From: Deltaproteobacteria bacterium | GTDB lineage: Bacteria > Desulfobacterota > Desulfuromonadia > Desulfuromonadales > Geopsychrobacteraceae | Reading direction: 5' to 3' | Assembly (NCBI GenBank): GCA_024280335.1 | Contig: JAJRQI010000041.1 | Span: forward strand, 1 to 55,309 | DNA: 55,309 bases | Part shown: one piece after another, positions 41,212 to 49,793 of the stretch | How the letters are laid out: each line of letters starts with the position of its first letter | How positions within the stretch are numbered: the stretch's first letter is position 1 | Made by a program: the position numbers and the translations under genes | Notes under the pieces: model-generated | Database searches by the model: none | Seen by the model: only the letters and a program-made list of their open reading frames with translations | What the model was told of the DNA's origin: nothing

Positions 41212-42360
41212 TTAACCGATATTTTTTTCCAGCCGCTGACAGACCCTTTCGGCGTCACGGCGCGCCTCTTCAATCTGCGCCGGACTCATCTTGTTTTCCA
41301 GTGATTTCAGCACTTTCTGTGCGTCTTCGTGCCCTTTTTCCGCCGGCAGGCTCAGCCAGACATAGGCCTTGATCTGGTCTTTGGCAACCCCCCGGCCCAA
41401 GGCAAACATCCCGCCCAGGTTGTACTGGGCGTCGGTGTAACCCTGTTCAACCGCTTTGCTCCACCACTTGACCGCCTCGGTGTCACTCTTTTCAACACCG
41501 TAACCGAACACGTAGATGACGCCCAGGTTGTACTGGGCGGCGGCATTGCCCTGTTCCGCAGCCAGAGTCCACCATTTGCGGGCCTCGGCATAATCCTGCG
41601 GGATACTTTCCCCTTTGATGTACATACTGCCTAGGTTGTACTGGGCGTCGGTGTCCCCCTGCTCGGCAGCCAGACGATACCACTTGACCGCTTCAAAGAC
41701 GTCCGCCTCGACCCCTTCACCCTTGGCGTACATGAAACCCAGGTTGTGCTGAGCGTCGACATGCCCCTGCTCGGCGGCCATCCGACACCACTTGAAGGCC
41801 TGGACATTGTCCTGTTCAACCCCCTGGCCAAAAGCATACATGACCCCCAGGTTGTACTGGGCGTCAGCACTGCCCTGCTGGGCGGCCAGGCGGTACCAGC
41901 GGACCGCTTCAACATAGTCCTGCGGGGTACCTTCGCCGTTAGCATACATTAAGCCGAGAGTGTATTGCGCCTCGATATGATTCTGCTCGGCGGCCTGCCG
42001 GCACCAGCTCAGGGCTTCGCTGTAATCGGGAGAGATCCCCTGACCGAAGGCCAGCATCACCCCCAGATTATACTGGGCATCGGCATCCCCCAGATTGGCG
42101 GCCTGGCGATACCAGCGAACCGCTTCGGTATCATCCTGAGGGAGACCATTGCCCTGTTCATAGAGATAGCCGAGGGCCAGCTGGGCATCGACGAAATCCT
42201 GTTCCGCGGCCTTGCGGTACCAGTTGGCGGCCTCGACAAAATCCTGCGGAGCGCCATCCCCCTGCTCACACATGCGACCATAATTATATTGAGCGTCGGC
42301 TTTTCCCTGTTCAGCGGCCAGACGATAGCGGCCCTCAACGATAAAGGCTTTGTTAGCCAT
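41212..42360 (-). CDS. Sel1-repeat protein
   Basis: A 382-residue protein with about ten very regular 36-residue Sel1 repeats (AQYNLGVMYAFGQGVEQDN, then AEQGHVDAQ and so on), followed by a short charged C-terminal helix region (KVLKSLENKMSPAQIEEARRDAERV). No signal peptide. The ATG at 42360 has GGAGGA 7 nt upstream; the frame is open to 42378. It is clearly related to the Sel1 protein at 38862-39959 but its repeats are more alike, also at DNA level, which points to recent repeat expansion. Confidence 0.88.
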   Translation of the reverse strand: MANKAFIVEGRYRLAAEQGKADAQYNYGRMCEQGDGAPQDFVEAANWYRKAAEQDFVDAQLALGYLYEQGNGLPQDDTEAVRWYRQAANLGDADAQYNLGVMLAFGQGISPDYSEALSWCRQAAEQNHIEAQYTLGLMYANGEGTPQDYVEAVRWYRLAAQQGSADAQYNLGVMYAFGQGVEQDNVQAFKWCRMAAEQGHVDAQHNLGFMYAKGEGVEADVFEAVKWYRLAAEQGDTDAQYNLGSMYIKGESIPQDYAEARKWWTLAAEQGNAAAQYNLGVIYVFGYGVEKSDTEAVKWWSKAVEQGYTDAQYNLGGMFALGRGVAKDQIKAYVWLSLPAEKGHEDAQKVLKSLENKMSPAQIEEARRDAERVCQRLEKNIG

Positions 42361-42471
42361 AGTGATTCCTCCAGACAAGGCGGTGACAGCCGACGCTCTT
42401 CATTAAAACAGTATAGCCGCGTAAGATAGCAGAAGTAAAATCTGTTTGCAAATCGGCAGGATACCGCCGGA

Positions 42472-43368
42472 CTAGGTTTCAATCGAACCCGTGGCCGGGC
42501 GCAGCCCTTTTCGTCCGATCACAGCCAAAGCAACTCCAGCAAAAATAATAAGCGCTGCAAAAACCAAACGACCGGATAGCTCCTCGGCAAGGAAGACAAC
42601 GCCGCCGATCGCGGCTAACAGCGGCACGGCCAGTTGTACGATTGAGGCTCTGGTGGCAGTCATCCCCCGTACCGCCACATACCAGACAGCGTAACCGACC
42701 CCGGACGCCAACCCACCTGACAGACTCGCCAACAGAACTCCCTTGGGGGTCAACTGGCTATGGCTGAGAAAAATAAGATTCAGAATGACAACCAAAGGGA
42801 GTGAGAACACAAAGTTGACTGCTGTTTCAGCAACGGGGTTCACAACACTACGGCCCCGCAGTGAGTAGACTCCCCAAGAGATTCCAGCAACAATCATCAG
42901 CAAGGAACCGGTCAGAGAGGGCGCGGTCACACTGGGAAAAACCAGACAGACAAGCCCCGCGAAAGCAAGCGCAGCACCGGCACCCTCAAAGCGGGTGAGC
43001 CGTTCACCAGACAGCAGCGCCGCACCGATCATCGTCACCTGAACAGCTCCGAACAGAATCAGCGCCCCGGTTCCGGCGGCCAGCGTAACGTAAGCAAAGG
43101 AGAAAGCTGCGGCATAGCTGAACAGCAGCAGTGCAGAGATACAGTTGCCGCGAGAGATGGCGGCAGTTTTGCCGGGGGACAATTTCAAGGCAAGCAGCAA
43201 AACAACAGCACCTGAAACAAGGCGGATACTGGTAAAACTGGCCGCATCGATAGCGTCGTCACGCAGCGCCAATCGGCACAGGATAGAATTGCCCGAAAAT
43301 GCCACGAGGGCACACAGGGTCATAAAAATCACAGAGACAAGATCTGCTTTGTTTCGATGACGATCCAA
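42472..43368 (-). CDS. EamA/DMT-family transporter
   Basis: An inner-membrane protein of 298 residues with ten predicted helices in two homologous halves, the drug/metabolite exporter fold. LCALVAFSGNSILCRLAL opens the first EamA domain, and VAGISWGVYSLRGRSVV the second; the C-terminal ALIIFAGVALAVIGRKG is typical. Substrate cannot be told. The start is a TTG at 43368 (MDRHRNKADLV) with GGTGGA just upstream; the first in-frame ATG (43323) lies inside the first helix and has no ribosome site. Confidence 0.85.
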   Translation of the reverse strand: MDRHRNKADLVSVIFMTLCALVAFSGNSILCRLALRDDAIDAASFTSIRLVSGAVVLLLALKLSPGKTAAISRGNCISALLLFSYAAAFSFAYVTLAAGTGALILFGAVQVTMIGAALLSGERLTRFEGAGAALAFAGLVCLVFPSVTAPSLTGSLLMIVAGISWGVYSLRGRSVVNPVAETAVNFVFSLPLVVILNLIFLSHSQLTPKGVLLASLSGGLASGVGYAVWYVAVRGMTATRASIVQLAVPLLAAIGGVVFLAEELSGRLVFAALIIFAGVALAVIGRKGLRPATGSIET

Positions 43369-43460
43369 TCATCCACCCGGCAAATTAAATGGTTTTCGAC
43401 CAACGACAGCGGGATACCCGAACCAGCAACAGTCTGGGGTTTTGCGGGGATAAAGGCAAT

Positions 43461-43493
43461 AAAAAAGGGACCTGCAGTGCATGCAAGTCCCTG
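43461..43493 (-). terminator. Terminator after tRNA-fMet
   Basis: On the minus strand AGGGAC and GTCCCT, extended by TGCA/TGCA, form a stem followed by six T, starting 8 nt past the 3' end of the tRNA. Confidence 0.75.
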
Positions 43494-43501
43494 AATTTAT
43501 T

Positions 43502-43578
<77 letters not shown>

Positions 43579-43630
43579 ACAACGGATGCAGACACTAACG
43601 GATAAGGCTGTGGAGGTCAACCGTTTTTTT

Positions 43631-43796
43631 ACATTTGTTGATTTCGCAAAAAGCATAAGAGGGCTAAGCAAAAATTTCGCTCTACGAGGCGTAGTGGTTT
43701 TTCAGGGGCGAAGGCCTACATTTGGGTAGGTTGAGGTCCTGAAAAAACGCTGCAACGCTGTAGAGCGGACTTTTTGCGACGCCATCACATTTGTTG
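43631..43796. repeat. Palindromic MITE-like element with 10-bp direct repeats
   Basis: ACATTTGTTG occurs at 43631-43640 and again at 43787-43796. Between the copies lie perfect outer arms TCGCAAAAAG (43644-43653) and CTTTTTGCGA (43770-43779), a second pair of ~30-nt imperfect arms beginning CGCTCTAC and CCTGAAAAAA (43678-43706 and 43738-43767), and a central CCTAC/GTAGG hairpin. Together they form one large nested palindrome without a credible gene. It fills the 280-nt gap between tRNA-fMet and mnmH. Confidence 0.6.
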
Positions 43797-43858
43797 TGTT
43801 GCCGGCCGCGATAGTGTAGAAACAGCATCTGAAACTTATCATCCGCAAGGAAAATGAT

Positions 43859-44908
43859 TTGACACAAACAACGATAGAACTCGAGAAAGCACTGATTCAG
43901 AGGCACAAAGGGGCGCTGCTGATCGATGTGCGCACACCAGCCGAGTTTGCCGAGGAGACCATCCCCGGTGCGCTCAATGTGCCGATCTTCAGCAATGAAG
44001 AGCGGGCACGGATCGGCACCCTCTATAAACAGCAGGGCAAAGCGGTTGCCCGCAAAGTCGGGATTGAACTGGTTTCACCGAGAATCCCGCAACTGCTGGA
44101 ACAGATCGAAGCGGCGCAGCGGGATTGCCCGGGACCGGTGATTGTGTTCTGCTGGCGGGGTGGCATGCGCTCGCTGGCGATCACCTCGTTCTTGAATCTG
44201 GCCGGGATCTATGCCCGACAGCTGGTCGGCGGGCACAAGGCCTTCCGTCGGCATGTCCGCAGCTACTTCGAGAACCAGCAGTGGCCGCCGCTCTATGTCC
44301 TGCGCGGCCTGACCGGGGTCGGCAAAACCCGGGTACTACATGAATTGCAGCAACGGGACTATCCGGTCATCGACCTGGAAGGGCTCGCCAACCACCGCGG
44401 CAGCGCTTTCGGTGGATTGGGCCTGCAACCGCAACCGGGGCAGAAGAGGTTTGAGGCACGGCTGTGGGATCGTCTTGAACAATTGCGCGAAACCGACTAC
44501 CTGGTGACCGAAGGGGAGAGTCTGCACATCGGTCGACTGCAGCTGCCGAAACGCTTCCACCAGGCGATGCAGGTTGAAACAAGCCTCTGGCTGAAAGCCT
44601 CGCTGCAGCTACGAACCCAGATCATCCTGGAAGACTACCCGGCCCTCGATCAGTTGCGCGAGCAGTTTGAAAAACCGCTACTGGCGCTGAAAGAGCGGCT
44701 GGGAAAACAGAAGGTCGGAGAACTGCTGAAACTGTTGCAGCAGGGGCAGTGGGCAGAGCTGGTGCGCGAACTGATGGTTCACTACTACGATCCCCTCTAT
44801 CTGCACACCCTGCCGGAGCAGCGGCTTGAGATCGAGCTGGACCCTTTTGAGCAGGGCTGCCTGCGGGTCGCCGCCGCGCTCGATTCTCTGACGCAAAGAG
44901 AACTGTAA
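43859..44908 (+). CDS. mnmH: tRNA 2-selenouridine synthase
   Basis: A 349-residue enzyme that replaces sulfur by selenium in the wobble 2-thiouridine of tRNAs for Lys, Glu and Gln. The N-terminal rhodanese domain has its cysteine C98 in FCWRGGMRS; a P-loop domain follows with GLTGVGKTRVL (about 159) and NHRGSAFGGLG. The start is a TTG at 43859: AAGG lies 8 nt upstream, and no in-frame ATG exists nearby. A tiny ATG-ATT-TGA frame at 43854 overlaps this start. Two of its possible substrate tRNAs (Lys, Glu) are encoded 8 kb away. No selD is seen in the window. Confidence 0.92.
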   Translation: MTQTTIELEKALIQRHKGALLIDVRTPAEFAEETIPGALNVPIFSNEERARIGTLYKQQGKAVARKVGIELVSPRIPQLLEQIEAAQRDCPGPVIVFCWRGGMRSLAITSFLNLAGIYARQLVGGHKAFRRHVRSYFENQQWPPLYVLRGLTGVGKTRVLHELQQRDYPVIDLEGLANHRGSAFGGLGLQPQPGQKRFEARLWDRLEQLRETDYLVTEGESLHIGRLQLPKRFHQAMQVETSLWLKASLQLRTQIILEDYPALDQLREQFEKPLLALKERLGKQKVGELLKLLQQGQWAELVRELMVHYYDPLYLHTLPEQRLEIELDPFEQGCLRVAAALDSLTQREL

Positions 44909-44921
44909 ACTTCAGCACCGC

Positions 44922-45032
44922 GATGGACGGCCTCGGGGTGCCCACTCCAAGGGCCGCATGAACCCATCCCTGGGGCTTGACTGTCGCCATCCAGGCGACA
45001 GACACCCTTGAAGTGGGCACCCCGAGACCATC
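44922..45032. repeat. Long nested inverted repeat after mnmH
   Basis: The arms CTCGGGGTGCCCACT (from 44932) plus CCAAGGG, and CCCTTGA plus AGTGGGCACCCCGAG (to 45026), match at 21 of 22 positions. GATGG/CCATC extends the outer ends. Inside is a separate hairpin TGTCGCC/GGCGACA (44982-45000). There is no T-run, so it is more likely a mobile or structured repeat than a simple terminator. It fills most of the 206-nt gap between mnmH and the next gene. Confidence 0.7.
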
Positions 45033-45114
45033 CGGCTAAAAAGATTCTATCCCCCCTGCCTTGCCCCATTTTCCGGGCAGCGTTATTCTTTAATACAGAA
45101 AAGGGATAACTGTG

Positions 45115-46428
45115 ATGCCGGACACCCGTACTCCGCCCAGTAAAATTTCACCGCTGTTCGTCAACCGCTTTAAGGTTGATGCATCGGCTCCGTTCAAACG
45201 TCACCTCAACCGCCTAGAGGTGGAGATCGCTCGTGAGGATTATGCCGGATTGAAGCGGGTTGAACTGGTCGAGCCGCTGCCGACAGAAGAGTTTTTCAGC
45301 CCCTTCGAAGAGTTGACCGAACGGCTGCTGCACACCACGCAGAATAATTACAATCATCAGTTGCTCAAAGAACTGCAGATCCGTGTCTATCTGGATATCC
45401 CCCGCTACCAGATCTATTATCGCCTTGCCGACCGCTGCATCCGTTTCATCCCCGCCTGGCGTGAACGGGTGTTGCGGCGTTTTTTCGGCAGGCTGCCGTT
45501 GACCGACAGCGATTGGCAGGATTGCCCGCCGCTGCTGCCCGGTTTTCGTTGCAAGTATCTGGCGGATGGTGCCGGCGGCTCCCTGTTGCTGCAAAATGAT
45601 TTCAGCGATCCGAAACTGCCGCTGTTAACCGTCAGTCACGGCCCGTACGATCCACACACCCTTGAGGTTGCCCTCTATTTTCTGCGTTTCAACAAGGGCC
45701 GGGCGGCAATGATCAATCTCGGCTTTTCCGGCCGTGAGCCACTGGCCGACGGCAACCTGCAGCAGCTGAAAAACTGGGGGGTACCGCTGAACCCGAGCAA
45801 TATCGATGTCATCTATCCTTACGTGGATGATCGCGGTCACCCCTATTGTTACAAACACGAAGAAAGTTTATGTCGTTACGTACGGGAGTTAGGCGGATCA
45901 CAGCCCGATTTGATTGTCGATGTGCACGGTTATGTCGGCACACACGCGGAGGATGAGCGGGTACTGGTCGGCATGGGGGGCTTGCCGCCCTATCCGCAAC
46001 TGGAGGAACTCGGCCGGGTCGAGCTGCGGAAAGAGGTGGTGCATCTGCAGCCTGGCGAGCGGCTGCGACGCGGCCTGGCCATGGTCCGTGAACTGTCAGA
46101 AGAGATCTACGTCCAGTTCTGCACCGATCCCCATCAGGCCTACCACTTGGGGATGCTCGGCGGCCTGCAGTTGATCGGTCGCAGCTTCGATCCGCACCAT
46201 GAAATCTCGAGTCTGCTCTCGGGAGAGGAACGCAGCTTCCTGCCGAAGGAGAATATCCGTTGGCTGCCGAGCGCCGGGGCCAACGCCAAGCAGCGGATTG
46301 AGGCCTGCAAATTGGGTGCGGGGGCCCAGTGTCTGCATGTCGAGATCCCCACCCGGATTCGGCGACAGATCGCATTGCAGATGAAGCAACAAGCGCTGAA
46401 CGATTCGCTGACCTCAAGCGGAATCTAA
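45115..46428 (+). CDS. Conserved-looking protein of unknown function
   Basis: A 437-residue soluble protein that I do not recognise. The first ~140 residues are charged and rich in Arg/Leu. The central part has two histidine-containing blocks, VSHGPYDPHTLEVALYF and DLIVDVHGYVGTHAEDERV, spaced like the metal-binding motifs of Zn-dependent amidohydrolases such as N-formylglutamate amidohydrolase. That resemblance is only suggestive. A later CTDPHQAYHLGMLGG and a C-terminal HVEIPTRIRRQIALQ block complete it. No signal peptide. The ATG at 45115 has AAGGGA 8 nt upstream; a GTG directly before it is the alternative. Stands alone, convergent with the lipoprotein gene. Confidence 0.7.
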   Translation: MPDTRTPPSKISPLFVNRFKVDASAPFKRHLNRLEVEIAREDYAGLKRVELVEPLPTEEFFSPFEELTERLLHTTQNNYNHQLLKELQIRVYLDIPRYQIYYRLADRCIRFIPAWRERVLRRFFGRLPLTDSDWQDCPPLLPGFRCKYLADGAGGSLLLQNDFSDPKLPLLTVSHGPYDPHTLEVALYFLRFNKGRAAMINLGFSGREPLADGNLQQLKNWGVPLNPSNIDVIYPYVDDRGHPYCYKHEESLCRYVRELGGSQPDLIVDVHGYVGTHAEDERVLVGMGGLPPYPQLEELGRVELRKEVVHLQPGERLRRGLAMVRELSEEIYVQFCTDPHQAYHLGMLGGLQLIGRSFDPHHEISSLLSGEERSFLPKENIRWLPSAGANAKQRIEACKLGAGAQCLHVEIPTRIRRQIALQMKQQALNDSLTSSGI

Positions 46429-46453
46429 CAGCCAGTCGGATCGATGCAGCCGC

Positions 46454-47257
46454 TTAGAACGGCCGCTTGTTCATCCCCTCTTTATATTCTCCCGTAAACG
46501 GCAGCAACGTCATCTTGATCCCTTCGACAAAGCCCTTGTTCGGCACCTGAATCGGGGTGATGACCTTGCCGTCATACTTACCGTAGGGTTCGCCGTTACG
46601 CGGCATATCCCAGGCATGCAGACGGGCCGCCAGGTAATACTCGCCGCCTTTCGGCAGGTAGAGCGTAAACTCGCCCTTTTCGTTGCTCAGACTCGAAGCG
46701 AAATCTGGCAGGCGCTTGATGTCGGAATTACTATAGGCGATGGCAAAAGCCCCGGCCTGCGGTTTGTCCTGTGCATCGGTCAGCACCCCGCGGATGCCCT
46801 GCTCCGTGGCCAAAACACCGCCCCCCTGCTTGAAGAACATCGGCGCGTTCATGTAAACCATCGGTAGATCGATCAAGGCCAGCTTGCCAGCCTTGATCTC
46901 CACCAGCATCCGTGCATCCTCAGAAAAATAATCGCCGGGCGAGATCGCCCCGGTTGCCAGACCGGAGGCGCGTTTGCGGGCGACAATATAATAGGAACCG
47001 GGCGGCACCTCGATGCTGTAGTTGCCGTCGGCAGCGGTCGGACTGGAAATATAGCTGGATGGCCCCAGCAGATTGGGAGCATGACTGGGATAGATATTGA
47101 CGTAAGCCCCACTTAAGGGTTGCCCGTCTTTCTGCAAAAAGATTTTACCGGTGACACCGCTGCTACCAGCCCCGTCACTATAAGAGGCTTGATGCTGGGC
47201 TATCGGCGCACAAGCAAGCAAAACTCCAAGAAGTAGAAAACTGATCAGGTTACGCAT
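46454..47257 (-). CDS. Lipoprotein with carboxypeptidase-regulatory-like domains
   Basis: A 267-residue protein. FLLLGVLLAC is a lipoprotein signal with the lipidated cysteine at residue 16, so it should be anchored to a membrane facing the periplasm. Two beta-sandwich modules of the carboxypeptidase regulatory type follow (GKIFLQKDGQPLSGAYVNIY...ADGNYSIEVPPGSYYIVARK, and GVLTDAQDKPQAGAFAIAY...EKGEFTLYLPKGGEYYLAAR). Such modules are structural or binding units without enzymatic activity. I chose the ATG at 47257, with GGAGG 5 nt upstream. It is divergent from pepA; the 193 nt between them hold no clear promoter. Confidence 0.8.
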   Translation of the reverse strand: MRNLISFLLLGVLLACAPIAQHQASYSDGAGSSGVTGKIFLQKDGQPLSGAYVNIYPSHAPNLLGPSSYISSPTAADGNYSIEVPPGSYYIVARKRASGLATGAISPGDYFSEDARMLVEIKAGKLALIDLPMVYMNAPMFFKQGGGVLATEQGIRGVLTDAQDKPQAGAFAIAYSNSDIKRLPDFASSLSNEKGEFTLYLPKGGEYYLAARLHAWDMPRNGEPYGKYDGKVITPIQVPNKGFVEGIKMTLLPFTGEYKEGMNKRPF

Positions 47258-47450
47258 ACTGTCCTCCATCTGCTATTTAACAATAGGTAGGGATTCAGGG
47301 TTCATCTCAATTTCTAAATTCTAACGGCCGAATACTAATTGTCAAAAAATGGCCGACGACAATGGTATCATTAGCAAATCGTGAAAAAAACATACCCTCC
47401 ACCGTTGTGTTATAGACCGGTTCGAGCTGGAGAGCAAGAAAGGGATTACC

Positions 47451-48953
47451 ATGGAATTTCAGATAAAAAAAGGCGCTGCGCTCAAACAGAAAAGTCACTG
47501 CCTGGTTTTGGGAGTGGTTGAAGGAAAATTCAAGAACGAACTGCTGCAACAGTTGGATCTGGCGGTTGCCGGAGCATTCAGCCGTGCGACCCGCAGTAAA
47601 GAATTCAGCGGCCGCAAAGGAGAAACACTGCTGCTGCACGGCGGAAAAGGACTCTCCGCCGAGCGGGTGCTGCTGTACGGTTTGGGCAAAGAGCGTTCAC
47701 TGACACTGTGCGCGCTGCGACAGGCGGCAAGCAGTATCACGAAACAGCTGGCGGAGAAACAGCTGGGCAGTTTTCTGCTGGCGCTGGCGCAGGTTCCGAT
47801 CAAAAAAAGCCGCCTCTCCGAGCGAATCCAGGCAATCGCCGAGGGAGTGCTGCTGGCCGATTATCGCTACAACCGCTATCAGGGCAAAGAAAAACCGGGG
47901 CAGCCGGTGGCGCTGGACAAAGTCGGTGTGCTGATTGAGGCCGAGGAAAGTCAGGCCGAGGCAACCACCGCGATCGGCACAGCTGAGGCGATCTGTGCCG
48001 GGGTCTGCTTTGCGCGTGATCTGGTCAACGCCCCCGGCAACCTGAAATCTCCTGAATATCTGGCGATGCAGGCGGTTGCCATGGCTGAGCAGGTTGGAAT
48101 TGATGCCAGGCTGCTGAACAAAAAAGAACTTGAGCGTCAGGGTTTTGGCGCGTTGCTCGGGGTTGCTCAAGGAAGCCCGCGAGATCCGTATCTGATCGTG
48201 CTTGAATATCATGGTGGCACCGCTGATGCTAAACCGGTGGCGTTGGTCGGTAAGGGAGTGGTTTTTGATGCAGGTGGGATTTCTCTCAAACCAGCAGAAA
48301 AAATGGATGAGATGAAGATGGATATGGGCGGCGGCGCGGCGGTCCTCGGCACCATCTTTGCCGCGGCACAGCTGAAGCTGCCGATTAACCTGGTAGCGGT
48401 GGTCCCGGCGGTGGAAAATATGCCATCGGGCAGCGCAATCCGGCCCGGCGACATCCTCACCTCACTCTCAGGCAAAACCATCGAAGTGCTCAATACCGAT
48501 GCCGAAGGACGGCTAATCTTGGCTGATGCCCTGACTTATGTCGACCGTTATCAGCCACGGGTGGTCATCGATGTGGCGACCCTGACCGGTGCCTGCTTGA
48601 TCGCGCTGGGCAACCACGCTTCGGCAGTGCTCGGTAATCATGATGGCTTGATCCGGCAACTGATCAAGGCGGGTGAGCGGAGTGGCGAGCGGCTCTGGCA
48701 GTTGCCGCTCTGGGAGGAGTACGCAGCACAAATCACGAGCGATTTTGCCGATGTGAAAAATATTGGGGGTCGACTGGGCGGGACTATCACCGCTGCCGCA
48801 TTCCTGCAGAAGTTCGCCGACGATTACACCTGGGCGCATCTCGATATCGCCGGGACTGCCTGGGCGGGGAGTGGCCGTGCCGGGCAACCGAAAGGGGGCA
48901 CCGGCTTCGGGGTGCGGATCTTGATCGAGTATTTACGTGGTGAAGTGAAGTAA
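47451..48953 (+). CDS. pepA: Leucyl aminopeptidase (M17)
   Basis: A 500-residue cytosolic M17 metallopeptidase that removes N-terminal residues from peptides. The metal-binding and catalytic blocks are VGKGVVFDAGGISLKPAEK, MKMDMGGGAAVLG and the family signature NTDAEGRLIL. The N-terminal ~170 residues form the usual non-catalytic domain, which in some PepA proteins also binds DNA. AAAGGGA lies just before the ATG. It stands alone, with convergent lysozyme gene downstream. Confidence 0.95.
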   Translation: MEFQIKKGAALKQKSHCLVLGVVEGKFKNELLQQLDLAVAGAFSRATRSKEFSGRKGETLLLHGGKGLSAERVLLYGLGKERSLTLCALRQAASSITKQLAEKQLGSFLLALAQVPIKKSRLSERIQAIAEGVLLADYRYNRYQGKEKPGQPVALDKVGVLIEAEESQAEATTAIGTAEAICAGVCFARDLVNAPGNLKSPEYLAMQAVAMAEQVGIDARLLNKKELERQGFGALLGVAQGSPRDPYLIVLEYHGGTADAKPVALVGKGVVFDAGGISLKPAEKMDEMKMDMGGGAAVLGTIFAAAQLKLPINLVAVVPAVENMPSGSAIRPGDILTSLSGKTIEVLNTDAEGRLILADALTYVDRYQPRVVIDVATLTGACLIALGNHASAVLGNHDGLIRQLIKAGERSGERLWQLPLWEEYAAQITSDFADVKNIGGRLGGTITAAAFLQKFADDYTWAHLDIAGTAWAGSGRAGQPKGGTGFGVRILIEYLRGEVK

Positions 48954-49015
48954 ACCGGTAACGGATGACGGCGAGCGACAGAGGAGCCGCCCCGGTTCAA
49001 ATGTTCCTTGATTGC

Positions 49016-49039
49016 GTAGGGGCGACCTGCAGGTCGCCC
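49016..49039. repeat. Single REP unit after pepA
   Basis: One unit of the GTAGGGG family: GTAGGGGCGACCT followed by AGGTCGCCC, a perfect GGGCGACCT-type hairpin with no loop-closing insert. It sits between the convergent pepA and GH108 genes; no T-run follows. Confidence 0.75.
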
Positions 49040-49042
49040 TGT

Positions 49043-49648
49043 TCACTGCTCTGCTTTTCTACTGCCGATACAGACCCGCTTCAGCCAGCCGCGGGCGTAT
49101 TTCTCCTGAGCCGGACTTTTGCGCATATAGTCGATGTAGTGCATCCCCTGAAGAATATTGAGGATTTTCAGCAGATGCTCCGGCGGGTCCTTGGCCAGAT
49201 AGAAATTCAGTGCTGCCAAGGTTCCCGGCCCCGATTTGCCATCTTCCAAAATATCTTTGTAGCTGCGCTGATTGCGGTTGAGCAGGTTCAACCCCTCCTG
49301 CAGAAAACCGACGGCACGATGGATCCCCATGTTGACGCCGGTGTCGAAAAGTTCTTCGGCGAGTTCCTGCTCCGGGATGACATCCCCCTGAAAACGATCC
49401 CAGTAATTCTGCTTATAAAAAATCTGGATCTGCAACTGCAGCTCCTCGGCTTCTCCAAGCTGCTTATTCAACTGCCGGGTACCGCTGACCCGCTGCTTGA
49501 TCTGATCGATAATGGTCCAGCCGTCCCAACCGGGGTGATACCGCCGGGCAACCCCTCGGTAGGTTTCTCCGCCGGCATCGTCCGGGTCGAAACTATAACC
49601 GCCCTCATGTCCTAAGGTCATCTGAAATGCCTGGATAAAATCAGCCAT
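49043..49648 (-). CDS. GH108-family lysozyme/endolysin
   Basis: A 201-residue peptidoglycan hydrolase of the GH108 type. GHEGGYSFDPDDAGGETYRGVARRY contains the catalytic glutamate in EGGY and the conserved D-GGET-G pattern. FYKQNYWDRFQGDVIP and LFDTGVNMGIHRAVGFLQ are the usual second half, and a C-terminal peptidoglycan-binding-like region follows (SGPGTLAALNFYL). No signal peptide is seen, as in phage endolysins that need a holin. No other phage gene lies nearby. GGGAG precedes the ATG. Possible roles are a domesticated prophage remnant or a cell-wall-remodelling enzyme. Confidence 0.85.
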   Translation of the reverse strand: MADFIQAFQMTLGHEGGYSFDPDDAGGETYRGVARRYHPGWDGWTIIDQIKQRVSGTRQLNKQLGEAEELQLQIQIFYKQNYWDRFQGDVIPEQELAEELFDTGVNMGIHRAVGFLQEGLNLLNRNQRSYKDILEDGKSGPGTLAALNFYLAKDPPEHLLKILNILQGMHYIDYMRKSPAQEKYARGWLKRVCIGSRKAEQ

Positions 49649-49793
49649 AGCTCACTCCCGTCGTCTGTCGCAATACGGCGCCAGCTAAACCAATTACCAT
49701 CGATCTCATTAAAAGCAAGCAGGCGCTCCGCCTGAGCTCTGCAAGGCCCGCTCAACAGCACTTTTCTTTGTACCGATATCGGCTGGCGCCTGC

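Noticed and set aside
41212-42360. Tandem DNA repeat
   Set aside because: The ~108-bp periodicity is explained by the Sel1 repeats of the encoded protein.
47258-47450. Promoter pair or riboswitch between the lipoprotein gene and pepA
   Set aside because: A+T-rich with partial hexamers only; spacing is wrong for a good -35/-10 pair and no conserved riboswitch core is visible.
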